The notes: a model not told the origin generated them from the sequence alone. A stretch of DNA of 64,000 nt from Nostoc edaphicum CCNP1411 (GCF_014023275.1 NZ_CP054698.1:1922001-1986000), one strand, 5' to 3'; counted from the stretch's first letter, positions 36,340 through 46,535 are shown. A program made the numbers and translations.

Positions 36340-38118
36340 ATGTCTCATCTATTGTGGAAAACTCTGGTACTAAGTCCAGTAGTTTTGGGAGTGACGGTGT
36401 TGGTTTCCGCTAAGGCTGTAGCTACTGAATTAGCAAGCTTTTCTGAAGATCCAAAGGTAAAATACGCTCAGACAGAAGCACCAGAAGCTATTGGTACTTC
36501 ACTATCAATCAAAACAGAACAACCAAAAATTAATCAGCAGTTATTTGCCCAAGCAAAGACTGATGGAAATCAGGTTTTAGAACAAGTTAATCGCTACAGC
36601 AGCGAAGGCAAGAATCAGAATTCACTGTCTCAAGTCACATCAGTTTCTCAGTTTTCTGATGTACAGCCGACTGATTGGGCATTCCAAGCTTTACAATCCC
36701 TAGTTGAACGCTACGGTTGTATTGCAGGATACCCCAATTCTACTTATCGCGGCAACCGGGCACTGACTCGTTATGAGTTTGCCGCAGGTTTGAATGCTTG
36801 TTTAGATCGGGTTAATGAACTGATTGCGACGGCAACTGCTGACTTGGTGTCAAAACAGGATTTGGCGACCCTCCAGCGTTTGCAAGAGGAATTCTCGGCA
36901 GAATTGGCAACTCTGCGTGGTCGAGTAGATTCTCTAGAAGCACGAACTGCTGAACTAGAAGCAAATCAGTTTTCTACTACCACTAAATTGGTGGGTGAAG
37001 CTATTTTTGCCGTTACTGACATTTTTGGCGGTAATACTGGCGATGCTAACAATACTGTCTTCCAAGATAGGGTGCGTTTAGACTTGCAAACCAGCTTCAC
37101 AGGTAAAGACGTTTTACACACTCGTCTTGCAGCAAGCAATGCCGGAGCTTTTGCACAACTGGATAGCGCCGGTCTTCCTATCGATACTGGTGAAGGCAAG
37201 CAAACGTTTCAAATTGGTGGTGACACTGGCAACTCTGTCAGTATAGACTGGCTGGCATATTACGTACCCATAGGCCCAGCCCAAGCTTACTTTGCGGCCA
37301 CCGGAGGTATTCATAGCGATTATGCTGCCACCAACAATCCTTACTTTGAGGACTTTGATGGTGGTAATGGTGCATTATCTACCTTTGCTTCTGAAAGCCC
37401 CATCTATCGGATTGGTGGTGGTGCAGGTGCAGCCCTGACTTTACCCTTTGGTAGCGGTGGTAGCTTTTTGAAACCAAGTTCACTGACTGTAGGCTACTTA
37501 GCGTCAAATGCTAATAATCCTGGAATAAATCAAGGTTTATTCAATGGTAACTACGCAGCTTTGGGACAGTTGAACTTTAGTGTTGGAGATCGCTTTGCGA
37601 TCGCTGCTACCTACGTTCATGGATATCATGGTGCTGGAGGTGGTAGCTTATTTGATGCAGGTGCTGGTTTGGGTAGCGCGAACCGTGTCGTAGGTACTGG
37701 TCAAGCTAACACCTTAACTGCCCTAGACGGATCTTCCAGTAATTCATACGGAATATCGGCAGCCTTCCGACCGAGCGACAAACTATCAGTTAGTGGCTTC
37801 GTTTCTTACCACGATGTCACAGGCTTTGGTGCTGATGATGATTATGAAGCTTGGAGTTATGGTCTTGGCATAGCCTTGCCTGACTTCGGTAAACAAGGTA
37901 ACGTTTTAGGTATTTTTGCTGGTGCAGAACCCTATGCCTTTAACCGACCAGATTTAGTTGGTAATGATGTACCTTATCACATTGAAGGATTTTACAAGTA
38001 TCGCGTGTCAGATAACATCTCAATTACCCCTGGTGTCATCTGGTTGACCTCTCCTGGTCAAAACAGTGATAACGACGATGCAATTATCGGCACGTTGAGA
38101 ACAACTTTCACCTTCTAA
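36340..38118 (+). CDS. Iron-uptake porin (SLH/OprB type)
   Basis: 592 residues. A signal peptide (VLSPVVLGVTVLVSAKAVA) is followed by an SLH domain (SQFSDVQPTDWAFQALQSLVERYGC; YPNSTYRGNRALTRYEFAAG), a coiled coil at about 175-210 and a C-terminal beta-barrel ending in TLRTTFTF with final Phe. This is the cyanobacterial outer-membrane porin family anchored to peptidoglycan and reported to admit iron and other small solutes. Downstream, beyond aroA, lies a siderophore-uptake block on the other strand, a functional neighbourhood rather than an operon. Confidence 0.9.
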   Translation: MSHLLWKTLVLSPVVLGVTVLVSAKAVATELASFSEDPKVKYAQTEAPEAIGTSLSIKTEQPKINQQLFAQAKTDGNQVLEQVNRYSSEGKNQNSLSQVTSVSQFSDVQPTDWAFQALQSLVERYGCIAGYPNSTYRGNRALTRYEFAAGLNACLDRVNELIATATADLVSKQDLATLQRLQEEFSAELATLRGRVDSLEARTAELEANQFSTTTKLVGEAIFAVTDIFGGNTGDANNTVFQDRVRLDLQTSFTGKDVLHTRLAASNAGAFAQLDSAGLPIDTGEGKQTFQIGGDTGNSVSIDWLAYYVPIGPAQAYFAATGGIHSDYAATNNPYFEDFDGGNGALSTFASESPIYRIGGGAGAALTLPFGSGGSFLKPSSLTVGYLASNANNPGINQGLFNGNYAALGQLNFSVGDRFAIAATYVHGYHGAGGGSLFDAGAGLGSANRVVGTGQANTLTALDGSSSNSYGISAAFRPSDKLSVSGFVSYHDVTGFGADDDYEAWSYGLGIALPDFGKQGNVLGIFAGAEPYAFNRPDLVGNDVPYHIEGFYKYRVSDNISITPGVIWLTSPGQNSDNDDAIIGTLRTTFTF

Positions 38119-38172
38119 AGGTTTACAGCAAATTGCTGTAGGGGCTGACAACTAGCTGATTGAAAGTCTATG

Positions 38173-38310
38173 AAGAGTGCTGAGTTCCAAGTGCTGAGTG
38201 CTGAGTTGAAAGACCGCCCACACTCTTGCGGGGCTTTTACGCCCTGTGCGGAAGTACTAAGTACTTCTTAAATTTACTCAGCACTCAGCACTCAGCACTC
38301 AGCACTGAGT
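38173..38310. repeat. Inverted heptamer array (GCTGAGT / ACTCAGC)
   Basis: GTGCTGAGT units (38178-38206) face ACTCAGC units in tandem (38277-38307). The two arrays are complementary and can form a long stem around a GC-rich loop. It lies between the convergent porin and aroA genes. Confidence 0.7.
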
Positions 38311-38493
38311 GGGTAAATACAAGGGACGGGCATCTTGCCCGTCCTAAAAACCAGCAAAATTATCCCGCAAATATACAACGCCCGGTATAACAGACGCGAC
38401 AAAAATACTGGTCAACATAATTCGTAAATAAATCAAGGTGCTTGTACCTTTCTTTAATTACGAATTACGAATTAGTATTATTTGGTCAGTCTC

Positions 38494-39774
38494 TTATTGT
38501 TCTAACATTTGGAAGAATCGGGTAAAGTAATCTGGAAAGGTCTTAGCTGTACAGCCAGGATCTTTAATTACAATCCCTGGAACCTTTAAGCCCGTGACAG
38601 CAAAAGCCATCGCCATTCGATGATCGTGATAGGTTTCAATCGCCGCAGGGGTAATGGGGCCAGGCTCAATTTTCAATCTATCTGCGAATTCTTCAACCTT
38701 CACTCCTAGCCGACGCAACTCTGTAACCACGGCTTTAATGCGATCGGTTTCTTTATATCGAATATGTTCTACGTTACGAATGGTAATCGGTGAACTGGCA
38801 AAGGGTGCGATCGCTGCTAATGTTTGCACCAAATCCGATATATCATTCATATCAATGTCGATGCCTTGCAATTGCTTCGGCCCCGTCACTTCAGTGTAAT
38901 CATCGGAATCATTAATTTGGCAACCCATCTGTTCTAAAACATTCAGCCAGAGAATATCACCCTGACAGGATTGTTTAGTCAAATGTTTGACGCGCACCCG
39001 TCCACCCGTAACGGCGGCGGCGGCGAAAAAGTAAGAGGCATTTGACGCATCGGGTTCTATTGTGTAATGTCGAGCTTGGTAACGTTGACCAGCTTTAATC
39101 TGAAATTGATTCTCGCCAATCTGAATCACCTCAACACCAAAATCTGCCATTAGGCTACAGGTCATTTTGATGTAAGACTGAGAAACCAGCGTACCCTCAA
39201 CTTCAAAAATCGTATCCTGTTGAGCGTAAGGCGCAATCATCAGCAATGCCGAAAGTTGCTGACTAGTTTGGTTGGCTTTCAAGCAAAAATTTCCGCCAGC
39301 GAATCCCTGACTATAGAGGGTGTAGGGCATAAACCCGGAGTTTTCCTCAAAGTTAACTGTTGCTCCACCCGTTTGCAGCACCGTCAGCATGTCACCCATC
39401 GGTCGTTCTCGCATCCGAGGAACGCCATCTAGCCGATATTCGCCATTACCCAGTGCTACCAGCGCCGAGATAAATCGTGCTGTAGTACCTGATAAACCCA
39501 CAAATAAATCTGCCTGTTTAGCTGGGATTTCACCTCCCCTTCCTGCAATCTGAATCTGAGCCAGATTAGGATTCAAAGTAATGGGAATACCCAATTGCTC
39601 TACACATTTGGCAAAATACTCGCTGTCTTCACTAAATAAGGCATTTTCTAAAATGGAGTCACCTTGCGCCAAAGCTGCAACAAGCAGCGCCCGATTAGTA
39701 AGACTTTTAGAACCGGGAATTTCTACCGTGGCATCCACTGGCCGATTTAAAGCAGGAATTGCAATGGTATCCAC
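38494..39774 (-). CDS. aroA: 3-phosphoshikimate 1-carboxyvinyltransferase (EPSP synthase)
   Basis: 426 residues. The substrate-binding N-terminus is PGSKSLTNRALLVAAL, the phosphoenolpyruvate loop is GLSGTTARFISALVALG, then GVPRMRERPMGDML, EPDASNASYFFAAAAVTGG with catalytic Asp, IRYKETDRIKAVVTEL and YHDHRMAMAFAV. It joins phosphoenolpyruvate to shikimate-3-phosphate in the shikimate pathway. The SGTTAR loop differs from the class I NAGTAMRPL loop, so this belongs to a divergent class. Solitary gene; no other shikimate genes adjoin it. Confidence 0.92.
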   Translation of the reverse strand: MDTIAIPALNRPVDATVEIPGSKSLTNRALLVAALAQGDSILENALFSEDSEYFAKCVEQLGIPITLNPNLAQIQIAGRGGEIPAKQADLFVGLSGTTARFISALVALGNGEYRLDGVPRMRERPMGDMLTVLQTGGATVNFEENSGFMPYTLYSQGFAGGNFCLKANQTSQQLSALLMIAPYAQQDTIFEVEGTLVSQSYIKMTCSLMADFGVEVIQIGENQFQIKAGQRYQARHYTIEPDASNASYFFAAAAVTGGRVRVKHLTKQSCQGDILWLNVLEQMGCQINDSDDYTEVTGPKQLQGIDIDMNDISDLVQTLAAIAPFASSPITIRNVEHIRYKETDRIKAVVTELRRLGVKVEEFADRLKIEPGPITPAAIETYHDHRMAMAFAVTGLKVPGIVIKDPGCTAKTFPDYFTRFFQMLEQ

Positions 39775-39857
39775 GTTAAACCTCTACGTAGGCGGTTAGC
39801 TACAACTTTATATATTGCCATATTGTGAGCAAAAGGGGTGTTTCTTCTTCCTTCCCT

Positions 39858-40001
39858 AAGAGGATGTTTGAAGGCTAAGTCCACCTGCGTGGACTAGCAG
39901 AAAATAGAGTTTTATAACCCGCGTAGGCGGGTTTTGTATGTGTAGCCGCGACTTCTAGTCGTAGAGGCAAGCAATAATTTAGACTTTTCAAACAACCTCT
40001 A
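39858..40001. repeat. Palindromic element, family 3 (MITE-like), copy A
   Basis: Ends AAGAGGATGTTTGAA and TTCAAACAACCTCTA are inverted. Inside are three small hairpins (GTCCACCTGCGTGGAC; CCCGCGTAGGCGGG; GCGACTTCTAGTCG). The same order of modules recurs at 48428-48606 and, decayed, at 56325-56552. Confidence 0.78.
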
Positions 40002-40102
40002 ATACCGCACGGCATGAAGAGTGCTGAGTATGGTGTACCTCCTCACCGAACTGTCTGAAGAGAGCAACACTCATTGACCTCCTTCCATGAGTTAGAGGTT
40101 TG

Positions 40103-41071
40103 TTAATTTAAATACTTCTCAATGTCATCCAGTACAGCATGAGCGGCAAGAAAATCAAATCCATACCAACTCTGAAAATCTACAGGAAATACTTGTTTGT
40201 TTTGGACAGCTTTAACTTTAGACCATAAGGGTTTTCCCCGAAGTTTTTCTAAAGTAGAGCAATCATTTTTTTGATAACATCCGATAAAAATAACATCACT
40301 ATCAATTTCAGAAAAACTTTCCTCGGAAATGGGCAAGGATAAATTATTAGATGATTGAGGAGATAGCAGCCCAATATCATTTAAAATTGTGCCAGAAAAG
40401 GATTTTTTCATACCAAGATATACTCCTCCAGAGTTAACATATACAAATGATGCCTGAAATGGCTGAAGACGATTATTCTGTAATCTCTGTTTTAGTTTTG
40501 CAACTCTTTGAGAGTAGCCATTTAAGAGTTGAGTAGCTACCTCTGTTTTATCAAAAACTTTTGCGGTTTCTTTTAAGTGTTGTTTCCAATCTCGTGAAAT
40601 CTCTGCCCAAGGAACTAATACGGTAGGAGCAATTTGTGATAATTGCTGATACTGCCCTCGTGATGACGGATCTGAAGGACTAATGATTAAGTCGGGCTTA
40701 AGTTGCAGAATTGTCTCTAAATTGGGTTGGCTAGTAGAATAACTATGTAAAACAATTCCTTTGATTCTTTCTGCTAAATAAGGGGGAACTTCGGAATTGA
40801 TTTCTGTCCGAGACCATATTGTTGCTGCGATTGGCTTGATACCCAAAGCAACGGTTTCACCAAGACTCAGGATATCTAAAGCTACAATTCGTTGAGCATT
40901 GAGTGGAACGCAGGTTTCCCCCATTGGATGTTTTATGATTCGACAATTTTCTGCTGAAGATGTTGGAGATGTGGCATCTTGGTAGTTACTTGGGCTACAG
41001 GCACAAACAAGTATAAATGCCACAATTCCCAGACATAGCAGATAGCTGAGACGGCGTATAAACCTCTTCAT
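40103..41071 (-). CDS. Fe3+-siderophore ABC transporter substrate-binding lipoprotein
   Basis: 322 residues. The N-terminus LLCLGIVAFILVCACSPSN is a lipoprotein signal with the lipid-carrying Cys in a CACS box. The rest is a FecB/BtuF-type periplasmic binding fold: RIVALDILSLGETVALGIKP, LKPDLIISPSDPS and SWYGFDFLAAHAVLDDIEKY. It captures ferric siderophore in the periplasm. It starts 22 bp behind the TonB receptor, so they are probably one transcript. The permease and ATPase genes are not in this window. Confidence 0.9.
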   Translation of the reverse strand: MKRFIRRLSYLLCLGIVAFILVCACSPSNYQDATSPTSSAENCRIIKHPMGETCVPLNAQRIVALDILSLGETVALGIKPIAATIWSRTEINSEVPPYLAERIKGIVLHSYSTSQPNLETILQLKPDLIISPSDPSSRGQYQQLSQIAPTVLVPWAEISRDWKQHLKETAKVFDKTEVATQLLNGYSQRVAKLKQRLQNNRLQPFQASFVYVNSGGVYLGMKKSFSGTILNDIGLLSPQSSNNLSLPISEESFSEIDSDVIFIGCYQKNDCSTLEKLRGKPLWSKVKAVQNKQVFPVDFQSWYGFDFLAAHAVLDDIEKYLN

Positions 41072-41093
41072 GAAAACCCTGACTTTTTACTTT

Positions 41094-43676
41094 TTAAAAC
41101 GTCCAAGAAATAGTTCCCTGCACAGTAAATGGCGCACCAGGAGAGACTCGCAATCGATTGAAGGCATTTTCAAAATAATCCACATTAAAGAGGTTTTTGA
41201 TATTGATCGCAGCACGTAATCTGTCTTGCTTGTAGAAGATAGCAGCATCAGTTGTTAAATAGCTGGGTACTTCAAATGTATTTCCAGCATCTCCGGCGCG
41301 ATCGCCTACATAAAAAAGTCCCAAACCAAAGCCCAAACCTTGTAAGTCTCCTCGTTGAATTTCGTAGGTTGTCCATAAGCTGGCAGCATGGGGAGTTGTC
41401 TGCAATGCACGGTTCCCGACTGGAATGATATTATCTTTAGTGACGCGGGCATCGTTGTAAGCATAGCTAGCAAAGATGTTCCATCCTGATAAAATTTCAC
41501 CCGCAACACTGAGTTCGATTCCTTGACTACGCTGTTCTCCAGTTTGAACAGCAAAGCCTAAGTTATCTGGATCGTCAGTTACAATATTCGATTGGGTAAT
41601 ATCGTACAACGCCAATGTAGTTGAAAGCCTGTCATTCAAATCTGCTTTGACTCCAATTTCAAACTGAGTCCCCTTGGTTGGCTTAAATTCACTTTCATCA
41701 AAGGCTCGACCAATTGCTGGCTGGAATGATTGACTGTAGTTAGCATAGAGAGAAATAGGTGGGATTGGCTGATATAGAATGCCCACACGGGGACTAAAAG
41801 CACTCCCGGATTGACTTGTTTCTGTATCTGCGAGAAAGTCTTTGTCAGTTTGCTTGAAGTTATCAAATCGACCGCTAAGTAGCAGCTTTAAATTGTCTGC
41901 AATTGTTACTTGATCTTGCACGATAAAGCCAAGCTCATCGGTCACGGTATTGGTATCAGATTCAAATGTAATTGCACCAGGTAGCTGACCATAAATCGGA
42001 TTGAACAAATCAAGTGGAGCAATTTCTCGATCAATACCGCTAGAATCTATACTTTGTCTGCCCAAATCAAAGCCAAATAGTAATTGATGTTTAATTGAGC
42101 CAGTTGCAAACTTACCAATAACATTGGTCAAAAGCCTATAGTCGCGTTGATCGTAGAGTCCTTCTATGTAGATTCTCTCCAAAGTGCGATTATCATCTAA
42201 AAGCCCTACGGGGAAAGTGCCTAAATCAGGAGAATAATACCTGCTATATTGAAATGAATTTTTAAATGACCAAGCCTCACTAAATTTATGCTCTAATGTG
42301 TACCCAATTCTAGAAACTTCGGTGTTAATGCTACCTTCATTTACGTTGCGATCGCGGGGTATTTTGCCATTAGGGTTAGAAAGTATTGTTCCAATTGCAG
42401 GCAAGCCAAAACTAATTCCTTCAGATTTTATGTTTTTGTAAATGCCTTCAACAGTTAGATTTGTATTTTCTCCAAGTTCAATACTCACTACCGGCGCAAT
42501 CACTAGATTTCTAGCTTTGCTAGAGTCAATGAAAAACTCTTGATCTCGGTATGATGCGTTAAGCCGATATAGTACTTTCTTCGCATCGTCTAACGGCCCA
42601 GACAGATCCACTTCACCACGGTAAAAGTTAAAATTACCAATAGTTGCTTCGGCAAAGTAGTAAGGATCGCGTAGGGGCTGTTTCGTCACAAAGTTAACCG
42701 TTCCCCCTGGTGATGATGAACCAAATAAAATAGAGTTTGGCCCTTGCAGGACTTCTATTCTTTCAATTCCTGTAAGGTCAGGCCCAAGGTTAGAAGATAA
42801 AGAGTCTTTGAAACCGTTTAGTGTAGGCTGGGTAAAAAATCCTCGAACTCGTATCCGCAATGTTTCAAAATTAGTTGGAGATGAAGTGCGGACGCTTGGG
42901 GCATTAATAAGCGCACTGGAAATATCGGCGCGTTGATCGCGCAGCACTTCTTGAGGAATAATCTGAATCGATTGGGGAAGGTCACGCAGAGGTGTATCAG
43001 TTCTTGTCCCGGTGGTGGTATTCGTGACGCGATACTTGTCTTCCTCCCCTGTCACCACCAACTCAATCGGTTCATCAGCTGGCGCTGCTGGTTCCTCTTG
43101 CGGTGTTTCACTTGTTGGCTGCTGTGGTGGCTGCATTGCAGTTGCAGCAGGTGTCACACCAAAAATCAGCCCTTCATCTCCATCAAATAACTCAACTGTT
43201 GGGAGTTCAGTCTCCCCCGTTACTGTCACCTGGATAGTATTATTATCTTGATTAACTACCAATACTTCCGCAATTCCGGCAAATGGTTTTTCTTGGCGAA
43301 ATATATCACCACCCTCATAACGCAATTGCGAATTGGGAATATCGATAATTAATTTATTGCCTTCATTCTTCTGAATAGGTTTGAGAGCATCACCTTTAGC
43401 AGTTTCTAAAATTATCTCAACACCTTTTTCCGTTTTGGTGATGCGTACCCCTGTAACTTCTACTATTATTTCTGTACCAGGGTTCTGAGTTAACAACAGT
43501 CCAGCATGATGAGGAAGTTCTACCTCACTCAACTGGGGAATAGTTGATATAAATTTGCGTTTATCTCTAACATTTACTGAATTTACTCCATCAGTTTCAG
43601 CCAACACTGACTGTATTACGAGTATAAAAAATGAGGCTGTAAACATCAGCCCGGAAAGCGATTTTATTAATCTCAT
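41094..43676 (-). CDS. TonB-dependent siderophore receptor with AMIN domain
   Basis: About 860 residues from ATG 43676, which follows GGGAG eight bases upstream. Signal peptide MFTASFFILVIQSVLAE; AMIN domain at about 70-170 (IIVEVTGVRITKTEKGVEII, LIIDIPNSQLRYEGGD); Pro/Glu-rich linker; plug domain (RDLPQSIQIIPQEVLRDQ, GIERIEVLQGPNSILFGSSS, GGTVNFVTKQP); then a 22-strand-type barrel ending VQGTISWTF. The AMIN domain is a cyanobacterial addition thought to bind peptidoglycan. It imports ferric siderophore across the outer membrane using TonB energy. Confidence 0.93.
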   Translation of the reverse strand: MRLIKSLSGLMFTASFFILVIQSVLAETDGVNSVNVRDKRKFISTIPQLSEVELPHHAGLLLTQNPGTEIIVEVTGVRITKTEKGVEIILETAKGDALKPIQKNEGNKLIIDIPNSQLRYEGGDIFRQEKPFAGIAEVLVVNQDNNTIQVTVTGETELPTVELFDGDEGLIFGVTPAATAMQPPQQPTSETPQEEPAAPADEPIELVVTGEEDKYRVTNTTTGTRTDTPLRDLPQSIQIIPQEVLRDQRADISSALINAPSVRTSSPTNFETLRIRVRGFFTQPTLNGFKDSLSSNLGPDLTGIERIEVLQGPNSILFGSSSPGGTVNFVTKQPLRDPYYFAEATIGNFNFYRGEVDLSGPLDDAKKVLYRLNASYRDQEFFIDSSKARNLVIAPVVSIELGENTNLTVEGIYKNIKSEGISFGLPAIGTILSNPNGKIPRDRNVNEGSINTEVSRIGYTLEHKFSEAWSFKNSFQYSRYYSPDLGTFPVGLLDDNRTLERIYIEGLYDQRDYRLLTNVIGKFATGSIKHQLLFGFDLGRQSIDSSGIDREIAPLDLFNPIYGQLPGAITFESDTNTVTDELGFIVQDQVTIADNLKLLLSGRFDNFKQTDKDFLADTETSQSGSAFSPRVGILYQPIPPISLYANYSQSFQPAIGRAFDESEFKPTKGTQFEIGVKADLNDRLSTTLALYDITQSNIVTDDPDNLGFAVQTGEQRSQGIELSVAGEILSGWNIFASYAYNDARVTKDNIIPVGNRALQTTPHAASLWTTYEIQRGDLQGLGFGLGLFYVGDRAGDAGNTFEVPSYLTTDAAIFYKQDRLRAAINIKNLFNVDYFENAFNRLRVSPGAPFTVQGTISWTF

Positions 43677-43836
43677 CACCAAATCTCCCTCACATCAACA
43701 TATTCATCAGACTTTTAACCCCTCTCCCGTTACAGGTTAGGGTATTAGACCACTCCATCTATCCCAACAAGCTGTTAGGAATATTTCTTAACTAAACTAG
43801 TAGTTTATGTACAATAAGGGATTCAGATTTCTAATT

Positions 43837-43898
43837 TGAACGCTAGAGGGATTTTTTTTGAACGCTAGAGGGATTTTTTCTGAACGCTAGAGGGATTT
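43837..43898. repeat. Triple 22-bp direct repeat at regulator/receptor junction
   Basis: TGAACGCTAGAGGGATTT occurs at 43837-43854, 43859-43876 and 43881-43898, period 22 bp, with T-rich gaps. The third copy overlaps the stop codon of the AraC gene (it encodes its last Lys-Ser-Leu-stop on the minus strand). The array lies upstream of the TonB receptor, where operators would be expected. Confidence 0.85.
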
Positions 43899-44906
43899 GT
43901 GATGATGTTGAAAGTATTGTTTGGGATTCAATCCAAATTTTTTGCGAAAAGCTAAAGCAAAGTAACTGCGACTGTCAAAACCTACCCTAAATGCTACTTC
44001 TTCAATCTTCATATCTCCTAATGCTAAAAGTTGTTTCGCTTTTTCCAGGCGATAGTTGTGCAAATATTTGAACGCAGATGTCCCGAAAACTTGACGAAAC
44101 CCACGCTTCAATTTAAATTCATTTATCCCTACTTGTCGTGCTAAGTCTATCAGGCTGGGTGGATTTTCTAGATTACCCAACAAAATTTCTTTAGCTTGGT
44201 AAATTCTCTCAACATCTCTCAAATTCTTCCCTGGAAAGCTATGATTACGTATCTCCTGCTCCTGAATTTGCTGAAAATGAAGCGTAATCAATTCTATTGC
44301 TTGACTTTCCAAATACATTCGCTTCATCAAGCCTTGATAGGGACACTTGAGGATATTACATAAGACTTTCCACATTTGCTGTGTGATTTCCCCTTGCTGG
44401 TAGTAAGGCTGTACCTTACCATTCATCACTGCTTGGCGCAGGGAAATTGGTATCTGTTCTAATTCTTCTTCACCAAAACTTTGAAAAAATTCCTGCGGTT
44501 CAATTTTCAGATAAATTCGTGAAAACTTCTCACCAGCTTTCCACCATTCAGTTTCTTTGATGTCACAGTTACATTCTGAATAATATCTGCCTACTATTTC
44601 GTCTGTCTTGTCAGTTAAACCGTGGCGTTCAATTCTCACTTTTCCTGAGAGGAAAAAACTCAAGCCAAATTGAGATTTATCAAAAATATCTCTAACCCAC
44701 ACAAGATCATCAATAAACTCTTCCTGATGTATTGAAATAGATAGTCCATTACGTAATTCTGACCAGCACTCATAGGTATGAGAGACATCTAGAAGTTTCC
44801 CTTTACGGATAGTTTCAAAACCCTTTGATTGAAAAGAAGCGTGACCATTTTGCTCACTTTCTGCCCATAATTCTTGCCAATCTGTATCTGTAAGAATTTT
44901 TGTCAT
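43887..44906 (-). CDS. AraC-family transcription regulator (PchR-like)
   Basis: 339 residues. The N-terminal ligand-binding half is PchR-like (RNGLSISIHQEEFIDDLVWV, FGLSFFLSGKVRIERHG). The C-terminal two-helix-turn-helix AraC domain is SLIDLARQVGINEFKLKRGF ... MKIEEVAFRVGFDSRSYFAL ... FGLNPKQYF. PchR-type activators respond to siderophores and switch on the cognate receptor gene, here the next gene downstream. The 3' end lies in the 22-bp repeat array. Confidence 0.9.
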   Translation of the reverse strand: MTKILTDTDWQELWAESEQNGHASFQSKGFETIRKGKLLDVSHTYECWSELRNGLSISIHQEEFIDDLVWVRDIFDKSQFGLSFFLSGKVRIERHGLTDKTDEIVGRYYSECNCDIKETEWWKAGEKFSRIYLKIEPQEFFQSFGEEELEQIPISLRQAVMNGKVQPYYQQGEITQQMWKVLCNILKCPYQGLMKRMYLESQAIELITLHFQQIQEQEIRNHSFPGKNLRDVERIYQAKEILLGNLENPPSLIDLARQVGINEFKLKRGFRQVFGTSAFKYLHNYRLEKAKQLLALGDMKIEEVAFRVGFDSRSYFALAFRKKFGLNPKQYFQHHHKSL

Positions 44907-45333
44907 AGTTTAATAATAATTACTGTCATTATCAAGCTGATATATGATTGAAACTAAAGCGCTTTTTCAAGTTATCCGAAAGGGAACACCTAAATACTGG
45001 ATGCAATGCTCAGTGAAAATTGACAAGTCAGGCGTTCGCGTAGCGTCTCGCAGAGAGCATAGCTAACGCTCCAACAGTCAGTACCCTAACTGGCTATATC
45101 TTTAAATAAGAAAGATTCTTAATTGTTGCACGAAATTTACTGTAAGAAAAGTAACTGTGTATCAAGTCGCTTGTCGTGCTGCTAAATCCGAAACTATCCA
45201 ATTTTTTGTAATTATTTCTACGTGCAAAATCTGATCTTGCTTTTGGGAATACTTTATTTATTCACCTGAATAATCTAGAACCCAGGCATTATCAATATGA
45301 AATGGATTAAACCATCTCTATATTTTGTAGGCT
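44907..45333. other. Intergenic, 0.4 kb
   Basis: No gene is seen. A TTCGCGTAGCGTCTCGCAGA repeat piece lies near 45028-45050. The AraC gene promoter should be in the first 100 bp (read leftwards); the remainder precedes a decayed adenylate cyclase. Confidence 0.45.
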
Positions 45334-45915
45334 GTGGCGGGAAATGTTGGTTCTCAAAAACGCGCTCAATATACAGTTATTGGCAGTCATGTTAATTTGG
45401 CTGCCAGAATTGAGTCTTATACCGTGGGAGGACAGATTTTAATTTCCGAAAATAGCTGTAAGGATGCTAATATTGACCTCCAAATTGCTGGGCAACTACA
45501 AATAGAACCCAAGGGGATAAAACACCCTGTGACAATTTGTGAAATTCGTGGCATTGGTGGTCAATATAATTTATCCTTGCCTGAAGATGATGAAGAAATG
45601 GTCATTCTCAATTAATAAATACCTGTGGAATACACTATTTTGCAGGAAAAACATGCAGTGGGAAAAATATTTCTGGGAGCATTGATTTGTCTCTCAGAAA
45701 AAGGGGCGAAATTGCGATCGCCACATTCTTTATAACTCTTGAGTAATCTCAAACTCAAGCTATTGATTGATGCAGAAATGGCTACAGAAGAAGAACATAT
45801 CTATGCCAAGGTGATTCAACAATCTAATGTTGACGAGCATCTTTTTCTGCTTCGGTTTACAGCTATTCCCCCAAAAGTGATTGCAATTCTAAATGCACTG
45901 CTTCAGCCTGGGTGA
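45334..45915 (+). pseudogene. Adenylate/guanylate cyclase remnant
   Basis: The first frame (45334-45615) encodes AGNVGSQKRAQYTVIGSHVNLAARIESY, the C-terminal half of a class III cyclase catalytic domain, without the N-terminal metal-binding half. It stops, and the continuation is found in shifted frames: PVEYTILQEKHAVGKIFLGA then LSEKGAKLRSP (45620-45730), and LKLKLLIDAEMATEEEHIYA to ALLQPG (45737-45915). The latter pieces look like the PilZ-like tail of some cyanobacterial cyclases. With the front missing and at least two frame breaks, it is taken as nonfunctional. Confidence 0.65.
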
Positions 45916-46202
45916 AATTAGGGCATCAATATTGGAATGGTAAAGAAAGGAGGTGTATGTCAATAGGGTAAACCGAAAAAGTAGGTACTCTAGCTTTTTT
46001 TAAAACAGTAACAATTGTTGCTGATAGAACCAGGCGATCGCGGTAAGATTTTGGACTTAAGCCTGATTCAACTCCAATAACTCCTAACTCTGACCGAATA
46101 ATTAATAATTCGTAATATATGCTATAGAGCAACTAACTTGAGTTCTGGAGATAAAAATATGATTTTTTCTAAAACTGAGATTACATTACATCCCAAGGAC
46201 AA

Positions 46203-46508
46203 ATGACGAACGTAAACAACTTTCAAAGACTAGTAGAACTTGCAAACGATCATGGAATTATTTGCCAGCCAACACCAGAAGAATGCTTGATTGCATCCTT
46301 ACCTGGAGACGATGATTTCTTATTAGCTTTTACTTGGTCTGGTGCAGTTGAGGGAGAGCCACCAGAACATGAATTAATCGCAATTAGTGTACAGGATATT
46401 GTCAAAGAAGTTACCGTTGCAGCTTGGCAGATTCCTATTTATTTATTCGGAAACGTGTTAAGGCAAGCTCAGATGCTTGTCACTGCTCACAAAGATTTTG
46501 TTAGCTAA
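46203..46508 (+). CDS. Small conserved hypothetical protein
   Basis: 101 residues, acidic, no signal or membrane segment. Begins MTNVNNFQRLVELANDHGII and ends with a helical IYLFGNVLRQAQMLVTAHKDF. No family is recognised. A terminator-like hairpin follows 28 bp behind the stop, which supports a real monocistronic gene. Confidence 0.6.
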   Translation: MTNVNNFQRLVELANDHGIICQPTPEECLIASLPGDDDFLLAFTWSGAVEGEPPEHELIAISVQDIVKEVTVAAWQIPIYLFGNVLRQAQMLVTAHKDFVS

Positions 46509-46535
46509 CAAGACAAGTCTTAGCTAAAAACTACT

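Noticed and set aside
38494..39774. aroA as part of a natural-product (scytonemin-type) cluster
   Set aside because: No other shikimate, trp or scy genes lie nearby; taken as the ordinary pathway enzyme.
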